Source: Thermomucor indicae-seudaticae (lineage: Eukaryota; Mucoromycota; Mucoromycetes; Mucorales; Lichtheimiaceae). Taken from it: a DNA stretch of 43,729 nt. The stretch lies in contig JSYX01000283.1 in the NCBI GenBank assembly GCA_000787465.1, positions 1 through 43,729 of the forward strand, given 5' to 3'. Made by a program: the position numbers and the translations under genes. Below the pieces are notes generated by a model, which was given only the letters and a program-made list of their open reading frames with translations, ran no database searches and had not been told where the DNA came from. Of this stretch, positions 21,094 through 33,115 are shown in pieces (positions within the stretch are counted from its first letter, which is position 1; every line of letters begins with the position of its first letter).

Positions 21094-22865
21094 ATGAGTG
21101 GTGACGCCTCGGCTCCGGAAAGACAGCCGTTGTTAGATTCACACGATGCCATTACTGCATCGCAATACCATGGCACTGATGCAGAATCTCAAACGAATGC
21201 TGACCACCATCGTGGAAAAGTGAGCAGGCACTTGCGACATCATTCAAGCTCAAGTTGGGTTGCTAAGGTCAATACGAACATGGCCAGTCTATTCTAGGCA
21301 CAAAGTCCAGGACAATTGCAATCATGGCAATCGTTGTCATTGTCACAGGGTTACTTGGTGGTTTGGGAGTTTTGTGTGCACAGCTGCCGTGGAAAGAAGA
21401 GCAGGAACCGATATATAGCAATGGAACACACGAATTCAGATCGACCGTTATCCTTATATCGCTTGATGGCGTCGTTAACAATGATTTGGATTTGGCCTTG
21501 ACGCCTTACATGAGTCAACTAGGTAAAGCAGAAAACAGTACGTAAGATAGCGTGGTTGCATGGCGCGCTAAGTCTGCTTGCAACAGCTAGAGAGGGTGTG
21601 CGTGCACGGTGGATGACTCCTTCGTTTCCGGTAAGGAAGAAAATGCATGCACAAGGGCGGCGCGCGCGCGCTTATGTGTTTATGCTGTTAGCCCATCACC
21701 TTTCCGAACCATTGGTCACTTGTTACAGGGTTGTATCCCGAAACCCACGGTATCGTGAGCAACTATTTCTATGACCCTGACTTGAACGATTCTTTCTACT
21801 ACAAGGATCCCGCGCGTAGTTGGGATGAAAAGTGGTGGGGTGGTGAACCTGTAATATTGATCTTAGCCCTACTGTCCGTCAATCTCCTTAACACTTTCTG
21901 TTTGTTTAGATTTGGATTACGGCCGTGCGTCAGCACAGGCTCTCGGCGACAATCATGTGGCCTGGTTGCAGTACTGTTTTCAATGGCTTGCAGCCCACAT
22001 TGAATATACCGTTCAGCAATGAGATGACAATGGATGAAAAAGTGGATCACGCTTTGGAATGGCTGGATCTGCCTATCGAGCAGCGACCTCAATTCATTGC
22101 CATCTATGAGCCTCGAGTAGATCAAGCTGGACATATGTACGGGCCTATTGCAAATCAGGTTTGGGGAGAGACATTAAGTCATTGTTTTTTACGTGCTTTA
22201 ATTAATTAGTTATTATTTAGACTCTGAAACAGTTACAACTAGCCGATGCCAGTATTGGGCGGCTCATGGCTGGCTTAGCGCTACGCAACTTGACGGAGAT
22301 CATTCATGTGATTGTCGTGAGCGATCATGGGATGTCTGCGACAGATAAATCACGGTTGATCTTTTATGACGACGAACTGACAGCGGAAGAGCTGGCCCTG
22401 ATAGATACTATAGAAGCAGAACCGTTGCTAGCTATCCGACCAGCAGCGAACCATCATGTAGACGAAGCCATGGCCGTCGACCGACTGTACCAAGCCTTTT
22501 TACGATTGCAGCAAAAAGTGCCGCATTTCCAAGTGTACAAACGGCAGGATATCCCAGAGAGGTTTCACTACAGTTCTAACAATCGGATTCCGCCACTACT
22601 CGTGTTGCCGGATGCCGGTTGGTCCATGATCACCCGCCAAGACCTCACTTCTTTGCCTCGTGGGACTCATGGATACGATAATTTGAATCCGGAATCAAGG
22701 GCCATCTTTGTTGCCAGGGGACCTGCGTTTGAAAAGGACCGGGGCAAGACTTTAAAACCATTTTGGAACATTGAACTCTACAACGTGTTGGCGGGTATCC
22801 TGCATCTCATCCCTTCCAAAAACAACGGAACTTTGGGCGGAAATTTGGTAGCAGAACAAGAGTGA
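21094..22865 (+). CDS. Membrane-anchored nucleotide pyrophosphatase/phosphodiesterase (ENPP/NPP1 family)
   Basis: Six exons: 21094-21267, 21306-21522, 21587-21630, 21692-21850, 21910-22158 and 22221-22865; 495 aa. A His/Ser-rich cytosolic tail leads to one transmembrane segment (about 61-83, [19 protein letters not shown]), making a type II membrane protein. The catalytic domain faces the lumen or outside. All expected ligands are present: Asp112 (LISLDG), the nucleophile Thr148 in ITFPNHW, Asp269 and His273 (DQAGHMYGP), Asp316-His317 (VVSDHGM) and His431 (GTHGYDN). The family cleaves nucleotide phosphodiester bonds and scavenges phosphate. Intron 3 ends two codons before the nucleophile Thr, so the acceptor at 21690-21691 is certain on functional grounds. 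Intron 1 (21268-21305, 38 nt) is short, with a weak GTCAAT donor, and is the least certain splice. A CG dinucleotide run lies in intron 3. Confidence 0.9.
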
Positions 22866-23245
22866 CAGATCACGGAATAAAGAGGGCAAGGTTGTCATGG
22901 GACACATCCGTGGCAAATCCATACAATAATACTACGAAAGAGTGATGAAGCCGTCGCAAATTTTCATTAATGCATGCAGCTATTGTTGTTCATATCTCAT
23001 CATCTGAGCTGTATACATTCAATAATCGGGTTTCGCAGCAAAGCTGCAGGGCAACAGACAAACAGACAGCGGATATCTTTTTTGTTTGGCCATTTTAATT
23101 TACCCATATAAAGTCACTTGGTTAACAAACAACGGTAAACAAAGAGGCAGCATAATTATACATATATAAGGTGTGGGCGGGCTCTGCGGACGCGATTCCT
23201 TTGCCCGTGCTTCTCTCTCTATCTCTCTTGTCTTTGATTACTATC
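22866..23245. promoter_or_regulatory. Intergenic region and promoter of the bZIP gene
   Basis: A TATA-type box (CATATATAAGG, 23161-23171) lies about 80 bp before the bZIP ATG. It is followed by a CT-rich initiator-like tract (TTCTCTCTCTATCTCTC, about 23211-23227). The upstream part should hold the 3' end of the ENPP transcript. Confidence 0.55.
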
Positions 23246-23800
23246 ATGTCGTCTACTACTTCTAGTACGCATCACTCGACGCCCATGTCTATTTCCGCCA
23301 TCACAACCAGACCCATCTTCCCACCTTCACCACCATCCGCAGGGTATTACCAGCCATTGTCTAGTTTCGGTTCACCTCCTACATCCCCCGAAGAAGAAGG
23401 AGCGCACGCGTTTACGTCTCCGCCAGGATCACCTTCCTACCGTAGTCCACCGCCATTGACGCTTCAAGAACGTCGTGCGCGTAATAAGGCTGCTTCGGCC
23501 AAATACCGTCAGAAAAAGAACCAGCAACAAAACGAAATGCGACAGATGATCACCAGACTCTCCGAACAAAATGCGGTCCTGGAAAGACAAATGCAAGAAC
23601 TACGCAAGGAAAATGAACGCCTGAGAGCCGCAGCCGACCGGCTACGAGGCAAGATGGTCGCCAAAAAAATGTTACGCCAATGGATCGGTCGCCATCATCA
23701 ACGTAAAGACGGTCAGGCAGACAAGAAAAAGCTCTTTGATGATATAGATTTCGATCTGACTTCTTCTGATGACGATGAGGAAGATCTGTTGGCCCATTAG
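23246..23800 (+). CDS. bZIP transcription factor
   Basis: A single-exon gene of 184 aa, unusual here because its neighbours all have introns. An N-terminal Ser/Pro-rich region with several SP/TP sites (FGSPPTSPEE, TSPPGSPSYRSPPP) could be phosphorylated. The basic region ERRARNKAASAKYRQKKN (75-92) has the N-K-A-A-S-A-K-Y-R core of the ATF4/GCN4/MetR-like group. The zipper has leucines at exact heptads: 105, 112, 119, 126 and 133. A basic stretch and an acidic C-terminal tail (SSDDDEEDLLAH) follow; the tail may act in activation. I chose the ATG at 23246 because it follows the TATA box and CT-rich tract and no upstream ATG is in frame. Sequence alone does not tell which stress or nutrient pathway it controls. 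Confidence 0.85.
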   Translation: MSSTTSSTHHSTPMSISAITTRPIFPPSPPSAGYYQPLSSFGSPPTSPEEEGAHAFTSPPGSPSYRSPPPLTLQERRARNKAASAKYRQKKNQQQNEMRQMITRLSEQNAVLERQMQELRKENERLRAAADRLRGKMVAKKMLRQWIGRHHQRKDGQADKKKLFDDIDFDLTSSDDDEEDLLAH

Positions 23801-24297
23801 TCTAGTATTTTACATATGTAAAAGAGAGATACCCCGTAGTATATATATATGATTAACATTGTTATTGAATATGACATGGGATGCAAACAATGGGCGTCAT
23901 TCGTCTCCATAGGATCATGGGGTTACCAAACTATAACCTTCTCCGAAAGGAAATGAAACACTTGTGTGTCAATAACAACCATGTGCCTTGAAACACGGTC
24001 CTCCGCTTAGCGTCATTTGATGCCGCTGCGGCGGGCCTTTTCAATGTTTTCACACAAATGACCATGAAGTGTAACAAGACCTGTTCATATCTCAGCTGAC
24101 ATATCGTTAAAGAAGGTTAAATATGAAACACAATGATGCATCTTCTCGGGATTTCCTAATTGACACTGTCAACAAGAAAGTGGTACCAGAAAGTAGGACG
24201 ATTCCCTTTCCCGTGGTACAGACAACACCGTTCCTACTGACATAACTCCTTTTGATCGATTTCATACAGGGAATGATTTTAATGAACTTGTTATATT
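23801..24297. terminator. Convergent 3' region between the bZIP gene and PRP3
   Basis: 497 bp between two converging genes. A GTATATATATATG run occurs near 23840 and AT-rich tracts occur on both sides. It probably holds both polyadenylation regions; no gene is supported. Confidence 0.4.
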
Positions 24298-26353
24298 TCA
24301 CAATGTAGGCTGTCTGGCAGCCAACTCTTCATCTGAAGCCATAACAGCCGCATCCCAATAATGTTCTACATTCCATTTGGCCAGCTCTTCGCGAGCCATC
24401 TTTTCGCTTTCAAAAGGTTTCCATGTAAATTTCCGGAATGCCTTGTTCTTGACTTGTCCCTCCCAAACCAGAAAGCATTTGTTCTCGCCTTCAGCAACGT
24501 TTGGTGGTTGTTGGTCGGCCATGGCATTCGGGTTTTTAGGAGGCGGTAGCTCGTTCCAGTCAATGCGCCGTAACATGAGCTTTTTGTACGCCTTGATGCT
24601 CTTGGGCCCGCCTTCTGCAATAACCAAGTGACATTTCGGGTGGACTATCACCATACCTGTGATCTGATATTGCTGAGCATTCTTTTCAATCTTGAATCGT
24701 AACTTTGGATGCGCACAATTTTTGACCCTACACGGATGCTTAGTTAGCCGACAAACGTAATGTAGCCGCTTATATACTTACTTGAAAACTGCTACTTCAT
24801 TACTCGTTTCTCTGTCTTCCTTTAGTTTTTTCAATATCTTGGCTCGCCGTTCTTCTGGTGTCAGCTTCCTTTGCTCGTTTGCCAATTCGTGTTGACGTTG
24901 TCGCTGTGCCATTTCTCTCCGGACTTTAGCTTCTATCTTTGTTGGATCTTGAATAGCCTCTTGTCCGAGAACACGCATCAGGTTGCTGATTTTAACTGCA
25001 AGGTAACTGTCAGCGATTATTTTTCGCTAGTCTTTTCATATACAAGTAACCAACCTTTGGGAGGATCTGGAGGAAGTAGACCAAGGCGAATCTTGTCTTG
25101 TTTCTCCTTTTGTGCTTCTTGACGACGTTGACGCCTTAGCTTTTTACGCTCTTTTTTGGTAAGCATCAATGAACGCACCACAGGTGGACCGCTTGGCTCG
25201 TTCGGAGGTTTTACGGGGATAGGATGATGAACGTAGAGTGTTACTAACTGTCCAAGCTCGTCAGGATTTACAGGTGTTTTGTCCAGGTCGTCGTAGGATT
25301 TGTTTGCTAAAAATGGGGCATCCCACCATTCTGCAGGTGGAGGAGGTTCTTTCTGCAAATAAACCGAGATAAGACGATTGCCAGTAACCTCAATCATTGT
25401 ATCTACCTACCTTGATAGCTTTATCTGATATATCGAGCTCCACTTCCATACCGGCCTTCTTTACATTTTGGGCAATTTCCTCCTTCAGTTTCTCCAGTTG
25501 CGCCTTTGCTCTGACCTGGTTACCTTGTTGAATGTATTTTCCAGGCTGAACAAACTTTAAGGGTCTGGTTTTTCGGATTTTAGGGGCTGTTTTGGCTGCA
25601 AGAGCAGGATCAAAGTATGGGTTTTTAGCAGTAGTAGTGACATCTTCTTTAGGTCGTTCAACCTTTAAAGCTTTTGATTCCTTTTTCGCGGCAGCAGCTA
25701 CTTGTCGCTGGTTCGCCTGTATATAAAAGTTAAAGCCTCACTTCGCGTTTTATTTGCTAAAATAAACCGTTTTTTCTCTTTACCTTGGCTGTCATTATCT
25801 CACGTTTTGGTATATTTTCGAGCATCGCTTTTAGGTCAATGTGCCCTGACTCGTCAAGTCCAATTTTCGGTTGTGATCCCAACGCAGCTTTGCCATCCGC
25901 AGGTCGAATGCCACTCACAGTAGCACGCGGCTAAATAAAACGACCACAGCAAGGTTAGCTCGCCAATTATCACCTTCAACCGCAAAAGACGTACCATAGA
26001 CATACTACTGCTGGCTAACCGGGCCTTCGCTTCGGCAATTTTCTTTTGAATCAAATCAAGTCGCGCTCCACCGCCACCAACGGCATCGTTGCTGCTGGGC
26101 GTCGATGTTCCAGTCTGCAATGCTGGGCTGATACTGCCAGACCGTGATGCTGAAGGTGAAACTGCTGCTGTAGTAGTTTGTGGTGCATTGCCACCTGGTT
26201 TTGCAAATTTCGCTAATTTCGCCTGAACTTCGGCTCGTTTAGCAGCAATGTACGCTGCCGTCTACAGTGTAAAATTAATAAAATAACAGTCAGTCTATTC
26301 TTAGTCTGTATGGTAACATGAAAGCTCAAAGGTACCTGGTTTGGATCAGACAT
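24298..26353 (-). CDS. PRP3: U4/U6 small nuclear ribonucleoprotein Prp3
   Basis: Seven exons: 26353-26336, 26261-25995, 25930-25784, 25716-25411, 25352-25055, 24995-24782 and 24727-24298; 559 aa. Prp3 holds the U4/U6 duplex in the tri-snRNP. The middle (NPYFD, RKTRPLKFVQPGKYIQQG) and the conserved PRP3 domain (PPPAEWWDAPFL, PKVKISNLMRVLGQEAIQDP, EQRKLTPEERRAKILKKLKE) are clear. The C-terminal DUF1115 region begins with the QITGMVIVHPKCHLVIAEGG stretch and runs through KAYKKLMLRRIDW and FRKFTWKPFESEKMAREEL. It is shorter than animal Prp3 (no N-terminal PWI domain is seen), as is common in fungi. It shares a 148-bp divergent promoter with REX1. The assignment is firm. Confidence 0.95.
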
Positions 26354-26501
26354 GACAAACAAGAAGCATATTGGGTCCGCATGAGTTCCCTCTCAAGAGG
26401 TTTCCGTTGCCGAATCGAAGTCACAGGCCCGCATTATGCGACCAGAAAGGGGAAAAAAAACTCGGAAGATCTGAAGCAGTCGTAATTGACTTTGAACGAA
26501 C
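26354..26501. promoter_or_regulatory. Bidirectional promoter of PRP3 and REX1
   Basis: Only 148 bp separate the two start codons, which face away from each other. No TATA box is evident. A run of eight or more A sits on the REX1 side (GGGGAAAAAAAACTCGG, about 26450). Co-expression of a splicing factor and an RNA-processing nuclease is plausible but inferred. Confidence 0.6.
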
Positions 26502-28982
26502 ATGCCGAAATTCACGCCTTCAGCCGATCCAAAGCTGGTTGTTTATCACGATCCCAGCAAAAAGATACATGTCAAATTTGACGACGATTCAGAGGACGAA
26601 ACTTCTTCTAAGCGACCAGAGAATGACAGGAAACGAAAACTAACAGCCGTGACGACCGACAATGTTCATAAAGATCGTGAAAGAGTCAAAAAGCAAAAAG
26701 TGCAACTGGACAAAGAGAATAAGAAGGACAACGTCGAGGGAAGCGGTGTTGCGAAAGACAAGAGTAACAAAGATCAGCGCGATCCCAACCGGTGGCTTGA
26801 CACGATAAACAGAGGCACGCATAGATAGAGTAGAAACATAATGCTCCGCAAAGAAGCTTACGATCACTTAGGGAAAAAGGCCACGAAAAAAGTTGAAAAG
26901 AAAACAGCAGAAGAAATACTAGAGAAAGTGCGGGAACGACGGCGAAAGAAGAAGGCGGCTAGGGCAGCTCGTAAAGAAGTGGATGGCGTTAAGGTATGAA
27001 AGACGGAGACACGCGCGCGACTTTCAACCTTGGTAAAATTTTACTCGTCTGTATTGATATGAAAAAGGTGGCGGTACCAGTATTACATATCGACCCGAGC
27101 TCTGTAAAGTCCAAATTGGACCTTGTCGCGATTCGGAACTTTGTCCTATTCTGCCTCGCTCAAGCTGAAACGCCAACATGGGCCAAGATCATCAACAAGA
27201 GCGCGATCCAACACGTGGCGTTGCTCTTTGTCGATGGATTAGATATTACCTACTTTGGGATTCCAGAGCATCGGAATAATGTCCCCGATTATGTGGATCT
27301 GAAGCAGCTTGACCCGACAACGGTCGGGAAGTCAGCGATGCCATTCTTCACAAGCTGCTTTTCACATATGTTTATCAGCAAACTCTCCGGTTCCAAGGGG
27401 AAACTGAAATCTGCAGTTTCAGAGGTTTTACAATGTCCTGTCAGCAACAAACAAAAAGCTACACGCGCTGCTTTGCGAGACAAAAGTACGTGCCTATAAA
27501 AATGAGACATGTGGCCAGAATGTTAACAATACTTTCTCTTCCTCATCCTCATTCTTCCTCTGATATAGAGATGGAGCAATACAAAGACAACATGCGAGAA
27601 TACTACCTACTTACACTCGACGAAATGATTCGTTATGGTTATCCGATTCCCCCTTGCTTGGTAAAGTCGGTCGAACTAAAGGACGGCTGGAAAGAGACCA
27701 AACCGGCAAAATCTCCGGTGGCTCAAAAGAGACTTGTCGCTTTGGATTGTGAGATGGTAATAATAATCGTTTATAAAGTTTTTGTTTTGTATGCATCCCT
27801 AACTAACAAACCTTGTTCCAGGTGGAGACGGCAAGTGGACCTGCCCTGGCACGCGTTACTGTCGTTGATGAGGGTCGGTAAATTTTTCTCCGAAAGCTTA
27901 ATGCGAGCAATGATATTTACCAAGTTTGGAATAACAGACAACAAGGTCCTCTTGGATGAATTCGTCAAGCCTGAAGAACCCATTGTGGATTACAAGACAG
28001 AGCACAGTGGCATTACTCCAGAAATTATGGAGAAGACGACTTGCTCATTTAAACGAGCACAGAAGCATGTCAGAAAGCTGATTGACCACAACGTCATCCT
28101 GGTTGGCCACGGTCTGGAGAACGACTTACGGGCCTTGAAGCTCGCCCACCCACACCTTGTTGACACGGCCCATTTGTACGACTCATGGAAAGGGCCTCCT
28201 AGCCGGCCCAAACTCCGTGAACTGTCGAAGAGGTTTTTGAAACGCCTCATACAAGGAGACAAGGCCGCCGTGGCAGGTGAACAGGGTCACGACTCTTGTG
28301 AAGACGCGATTGCTGCCCTGGACTTGTTCAAACTCAAGTTGCAAAAGGGACCAACGTTCGGGCGCCTGAATGATGTTGAGCTGGTGTTTGACAGACTCCA
28401 TCAATGCAATCCACCCAAGACGGGCGCCATCCTTGACAGTTCACCTAATGCCCACGGAGCATTCAAGGCGTCGATGGGATCGAAATATGTGCATTGCGAG
28501 TCGGAAGCTGAACTGGCGGAACGAACCATCGAAATGGTTCGCGAGAACAATTTAGTCTTTTCAAGGTTCTATGATCTGCGTCCAAGATGGAACCCTAATG
28601 CTACTGCCGCACCGGCAGTTATTCCAACCAACCTGAAAAATCAATACGAGACGGCAGCAAAGCTCAGTCAATTTGACCAGTACTTTCGACAAATGTATAA
28701 CGGTTTCCCGCCAGGAACAGTCATTATGGTTATGAGCGGCGCGAGCTATTACGTTCCTTATTACAAGTAAGTCTCCCGCCATCGCGTATCTCTTTTGAAT
28801 ATAACAATGCTTATTATTGTTGTTTTTCTAGTCTTTACGAATACTATAAGCTCTGCCATGGACTCGTCAGTGTACCAGAAGGTACCGACCGACCAAAATG
28901 GACATCTACCGACCAAAAACGCCTAGAAGGCTATGGTGCAAAGGCACGTCTTGGAAGCGTATTCGCTACATTAAAACAATAA
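26502..28982 (+). CDS. REX1: RNA exonuclease 1 (Rex1/REXO1, DEDDh family)
   Basis: Seven exons: 26502-26791, 26834-26993, 27068-27485, 27569-27756, 27822-27873, 27938-28766 and 28832-28982; 695 aa. Rex1 is a nuclear 3'-5' exonuclease that trims 5S rRNA, tRNA and other small RNAs. The N-terminal third is Lys-rich and nuclear-looking. The exonuclease domain has ALDCEM (Asp349, Glu351), GHGLENDLRAL and GHDSCEDAIAAL, giving all DEDDh residues. The spliced junction VVDE|DNKVLLDEFVKP restores the family's second strand. Two splices are weaker: intron 1 (42 nt, GTGGCT donor) and intron 5 (GTCGGT donor). Both are needed for frame. It converges on the CSL gene with 343 bp between. Confidence 0.9.
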
Positions 28983-29325
28983 ACATTTTGTTAAAAATAA
29001 GCCCTTTGCCCTTAGCCCTTTCGCCTTTCCCCTCTACCCTTTCCCCTTTCTGTTTCCGTTGGTGTGTTGCTTATTTGTCAAGCTGCATAAAAGATACATC
29101 ATTACACAATGGTACTCGTCATTGTTGTTGTGCTACCATAAATCTGGGTTCGGCGTACAGTAGACAGTTAGATAGAGAAAATGGACTGCATGCTCAAGCG
29201 TAAGACGATAGCACTTCTTTTCTGAATTAAATATACCATAGCAATAAATGTCACTTTTGGGCATGATTCCATAGGAGCATGAAAGAAAATACAAGTGGGT
29301 TAAAGATGCGCATGTAGATAGGTAG
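28983..29325. terminator. Convergent 3' region between REX1 and CSL
   Basis: 343 bp. A pyrimidine-rich stretch of CCCTT/CCTTT units (about 29003-29055) follows the REX1 stop, and AATAAA-like ATTAAA/AATAAA motifs occur on both strands. No gene is supported. Confidence 0.4.
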
Positions 29326-32300
29326 TTAATAGATAGGACCTTGAACATAATGCTTGTTTGTTTTGTAGACTGCAGATCCATCTCTTTTGACCAGTAAAAG
29401 AGGAACTTGATATGAACCAATGCGCGAATTCCATTCGGCGCCTTGAGCGGCCGCCAGTGGCGGGACCTGACACACGATCAGTTGTCGATTACGACACTCT
29501 GAGCGAGGTGATCGGACGTCACCAAACCAGACTTCCAAATCGCGTGTAAAGTTGTCACCATGTATTTCCAGTATATCCTTGTTCTTTTTGGCATATCGAG
29601 ACAATGAGGGTATCGGACAAGGAGGACGTTGCTCTTTTTGGGCTGTAGGTGATTCCCACAAGGTATACTTTGCACAATCTAACATAGCAGCCAACGTCAT
29701 CATCTAGTGTTTCTACCCATCAGCTCTTTTTTTCTTTACCTGTGCCAATGATGGTCCACACAGAAGCATCCGTTACCTCTTCGCTCCAAAACATGCCCAG
29801 ATCAGCTACTTTGGATGGCTGTTCCTCTTGACGCATGTAGAAAGAGTAGACCTGTTCCTGGCAAGCGGATCGATCGCGTTTCCCCAACACCTGGCTATCC
29901 GACGACAAGGGCTTTCGTACGCTAGTCGACTTGTGAACAGCGACAAGATCGTTCAGGCATGCAAGATAGGTTGCGGGCCGACTCGTTCGAGGCAAACAAA
30001 GCAGCACTGCTGCTGCCTCCTGCTGCATGGCTGATCGATGCAACGGGTCCTGGACAATCTGCAGCGCGACCTTGTGAAGTTGTGAAACTGGCCCACCAAG
30101 GACCTCATCACCAAATTCACCTCCTCCTCCATTGCCGTCTCCCACCCACGCACTGTTCGCACCACCCACCACGGTCGATGCCCGTTCGACCTTGCGGATA
30201 ATCATTACTGGGCTCACAAGACCGGTCGTAAGGCACTGCAAGACAATATGCTGATTATAATGAATCGCGAGTGGTTCGTTAGTTTCGTTCTTGAGCGCGA
30301 TCGCAGGTGGTGGTGGGTAAGGGATATCGTTGCGCAGTGCAGAACAACCAATGTAATCATCCGCCGTGCTTTCGTTTTCGCGGTTGTCAGGGGGAGTCCA
30401 CGCGGTATCGACGAGCCAAATGATGAACGGATCCCAACTGCCTGCCCTGGCAATGAAACAGGTTCCGTCTGCACTGCTGTCTCTAGTGGTGGTACCCTCC
30501 TGTCGGTTCATCTTCTTGGACTGACCGGGATACACAAACCGACTCGTGGAAGAAGAGGAAGAACAAGAGGATACGCCGAGATATTTCGTGGACACCGTTT
30601 GTGAACGAATACGATTAAATAAAGACACCGTCGTGCCATGATAGATACAATCTATACAATTTCATCAGTTAGGAGGGGGGAATGAATCAGAAGGCGTCGT
30701 TTTACTAGTCACATCATACCTTCGGTGTTCTTGATGCTCTGTCTTTTCTTGCTTGGTTTGCTAATCACCTTAATGCCTTCACTGGCAAGCGTGCCCACCA
30801 GTGTCCCATTTGCTAGCTTGATTCTAACTAGACATTCGACCCGTTTGCGTTTCTCGTCCGTATCGCTGATATACAATTGGCGAAGAACGCATTTTCCACC
30901 GGCCAGTCGTTCCTGTTGATGAGAATCATACCAGTCGCGGTCGTCACCATGATTCTTATCTACCGAGCTTTTTACTACTGCTCGACCGCTATACACCGAG
31001 AACCCAGTTTGGCCGATCATCGTGCCACAGTCAGAGAACCAGTCCAGCTGCCCAGGTTGAGATTCTCCAGATATGCACACTGTTAATTCAGGTGGCCCAA
31101 ATATCCCATTGTTTCCCTTTCTCCACCATGCTGCACCGTCCAAAATGACCGTGGGCGGAGGACAGAGGAACCTGATCAAGGTACTTAATGTGATGCGGTG
31201 CTGGGGGGACCATTCTGTGTCTATACCTTTTTTCGGATCCGTAGCTCTTTTGTGCCACTTTGCCTGTCAGAATAACAGCAGTAAGCTCACCCAACGCAGA
31301 CGGATCAGGCGACAAGAGATAGGACAGGATTTGAGATCTTAGATTATCAGCCACTGTCGCAACTTGTTTAAATATGACCGAAGGGAAAAGATTGGCTTTC
31401 AAGTCTTGTTCTGCCTCTTGCTCGGCTTGATCATTGAAGCCTTGGTCAGACGCCAAATGGTTAGCTGGGGCCGTAGTCATCGGTTGATGATAGTGGTTAT
31501 TCACAGTTTCCTGATGATGATTCAATGGCTATTATGGAGCTGTGTTATCTTTTAAATGTTGCGGGCGATGATGGAAGGCTATGTAGTTTTTGCGTTTACC
31601 GTAGCCTCGCTCTTGGGTTCCAGTCCTGGAGGAGGTGCCAAAAAGTCAAGTGAAAAACCTTCTTCTGTCTGCTGCTGCTGCTGCTGCTGGTGGTGGTCAT
31701 TCGGTTCATGTATCTGCGTTTGTTGTTGCTGCTGCGACGGGTACCAACAGGAAGAAGAAGAAGAAGAAGAAGAAGACGACCATGTAGTAGTCGTCGTGGC
31801 CGTTGACGGCGTGGACGGCACATCGTGTGGGTGGTGATACGGATGATTCCCAAAATTGGTTAACATTGAGCCGTTGGAGAAGTTAATTTGATCTGATTGC
31901 TCGTTATTATTGTGCTGAGATCCGTTTTCGTTCATATTAAAGTTGTCAGTGCTATTATTACTAGTGAAAGCAGGTGCGTGGTCGGCAACGCTGAAAGGTG
32001 GATTATTCTCCTCCCATGGTAAAGGTTGTTCTTCTGTCGAATACATTGTTATTGAGTTATTTTTGCTTAGCGGTCTGTCCACCATGGGTCCCATAGGAAG
32101 GCAATACTGCGAATCCCGTCGCTGGCTAGTACAGTCATCGTGCTGCTGTCTTGGCGCGGGATTGCCGAGCGGCGTGATATCTAAAATGTCTTGGATTTCG
32201 ATCGGCGTTCGGCTCTGTGAAGAGCGAAGACACGTTGATGCTCGCGTATCAGGTTGCGAGTATCCGTCTCCAAATATGATTTCGTGTATATCGGTATCGT

Positions 32301-32574
32301 GGGTAGACTGTTCCTGAGCGGTATCGACAGCAGTAGTCGTCGAGTTGTATTGATATGTCTCCATCGTTTCAGGAACGGTCTCATTTAACAGTGAGGGAGA
32401 CCAAGGTATCTGAAAGGACTTGTCATCCTGGATAAAGTTAGGATGCTCGGACCCTCTGATGAAATCCGCCGCTGAAGGTGTAACCGAGTTTAGGTTCTGC
32501 TGCGTTAGATGCTTACTGTCGACGATACAAGGATGGTTGTTGTGCGGCGCCGCACTCGGCGAAACAGCCGCCAT
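29326..32574 (-). CDS. CSL-family transcription factor (CBF1/RBP-J kappa/Su(H)/Lag-1)
   Basis: Five exons: 32574-31600, 31528-31227, 31171-30720, 30651-29740 and 29678-29326; 997 aa. The first 380 or so residues are low-complexity (Asn, Ser, Gln; poly-Ser and poly-Gln from triplet repeats). The CSL core then starts: LTGKVAQKSYGSEKRFLCPP, IKVISKPSKKRQS and VSLFNRIRSQTVSTKYL (Rel-homology-like DNA-binding and beta-trefoil start). It continues with LIIRK-like MIIRKVERAS, GGPVSQLHKVAL and WTIIGTDCAKYTLWESP. The C-terminal Rel-like domain follows with IHGDNFTRDLEVWFGDV and VPLLLVKRDG. In animals CSL is the Notch effector; fungi have CSL but no Notch. In fission yeast the homologues control cell adhesion and cell-cycle fidelity. 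Target DNA is expected to be GTGGGAA-like. The long N-terminal extension and an insert in the beta-trefoil (Gly/Ser/Glu-rich, about 700-760) are typical of the long fungal class. The family is certain, the function inferred. Confidence 0.93.
31669..31689. repeat. CTG triplet run coding poly-Gln in the CSL gene
   Basis: Seven consecutive CTG triplets (CAG on the coding strand) give a glutamine run. A second triplet run, (GAA)n at 31751-31777, gives poly-Ser on the minus strand. Both are prone to length change. Confidence 0.8.
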
Positions 32575-33115
32575 CACTTCGTATAAAGTCCTTAACTCTT
32601 GTATTTGAAAGGGAAAACCAACCAACCCGTCGTTTTAGCTTCGCACCCTTTTGTTATCTGGAAGATCTATAAGGATAAAAGGAAACAAAAGCTTAAATGA
32701 TGATCTTTTTGTGTCGCTCGAAAATTTTGCGGGGTAAAGACGGGAGTTTAAAAGTGACTGTCTCGCGCTTACCCCACGTTTTGACCGCATGTTACACAAG
32801 TCGGATGCGTTTGTTCAATACGAACACCGAACAGAAATAATCCATGGTAGAAACACCTACATCGTCATTGCTGAGAGACTAATAGCATATTCTCAATGAA
32901 CTTGCACACTTCATTCGTATAAAATACTTTATTCTTTAAGAGTGTTATTAATTATATCCAAAACTATATGTACTCCAAGTTCTGTGTGACACGACGTTGG
33001 ACAATATCATAGCAGCTTTGTCCAGTCTATCTCCGAGATCAAACGAATTCGTCGTTGCCTTCTTTGATATCCTGTCCCCACATCCTGATTCCCTCGTTAG
33101 GTACCTTTGTGAGAC
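32575..33115. promoter_or_regulatory. Upstream region of the CSL gene
   Basis: 541 bp upstream of the CSL start. It contains AT-rich stretches (ATTAATTATATCC near 32946) and no supported gene. Confidence 0.35.

Noticed and set aside
21657..21671. CG dinucleotide run as a regulatory or Z-DNA element
   Set aside because: It is short and inside an ENPP intron, with nothing else supporting a function.
27433..28770. Plus-strand 445-codon frame read straight through
   Set aside because: It reads through introns of REX1. Removing 27757-27821 and 27874-27937 restores conserved exonuclease sequence.
29720..30628. Minus-strand 302-codon frame as a separate gene
   Set aside because: It is a single exon of the CSL gene (30651-29740), shown by in-frame splice junctions on both sides.
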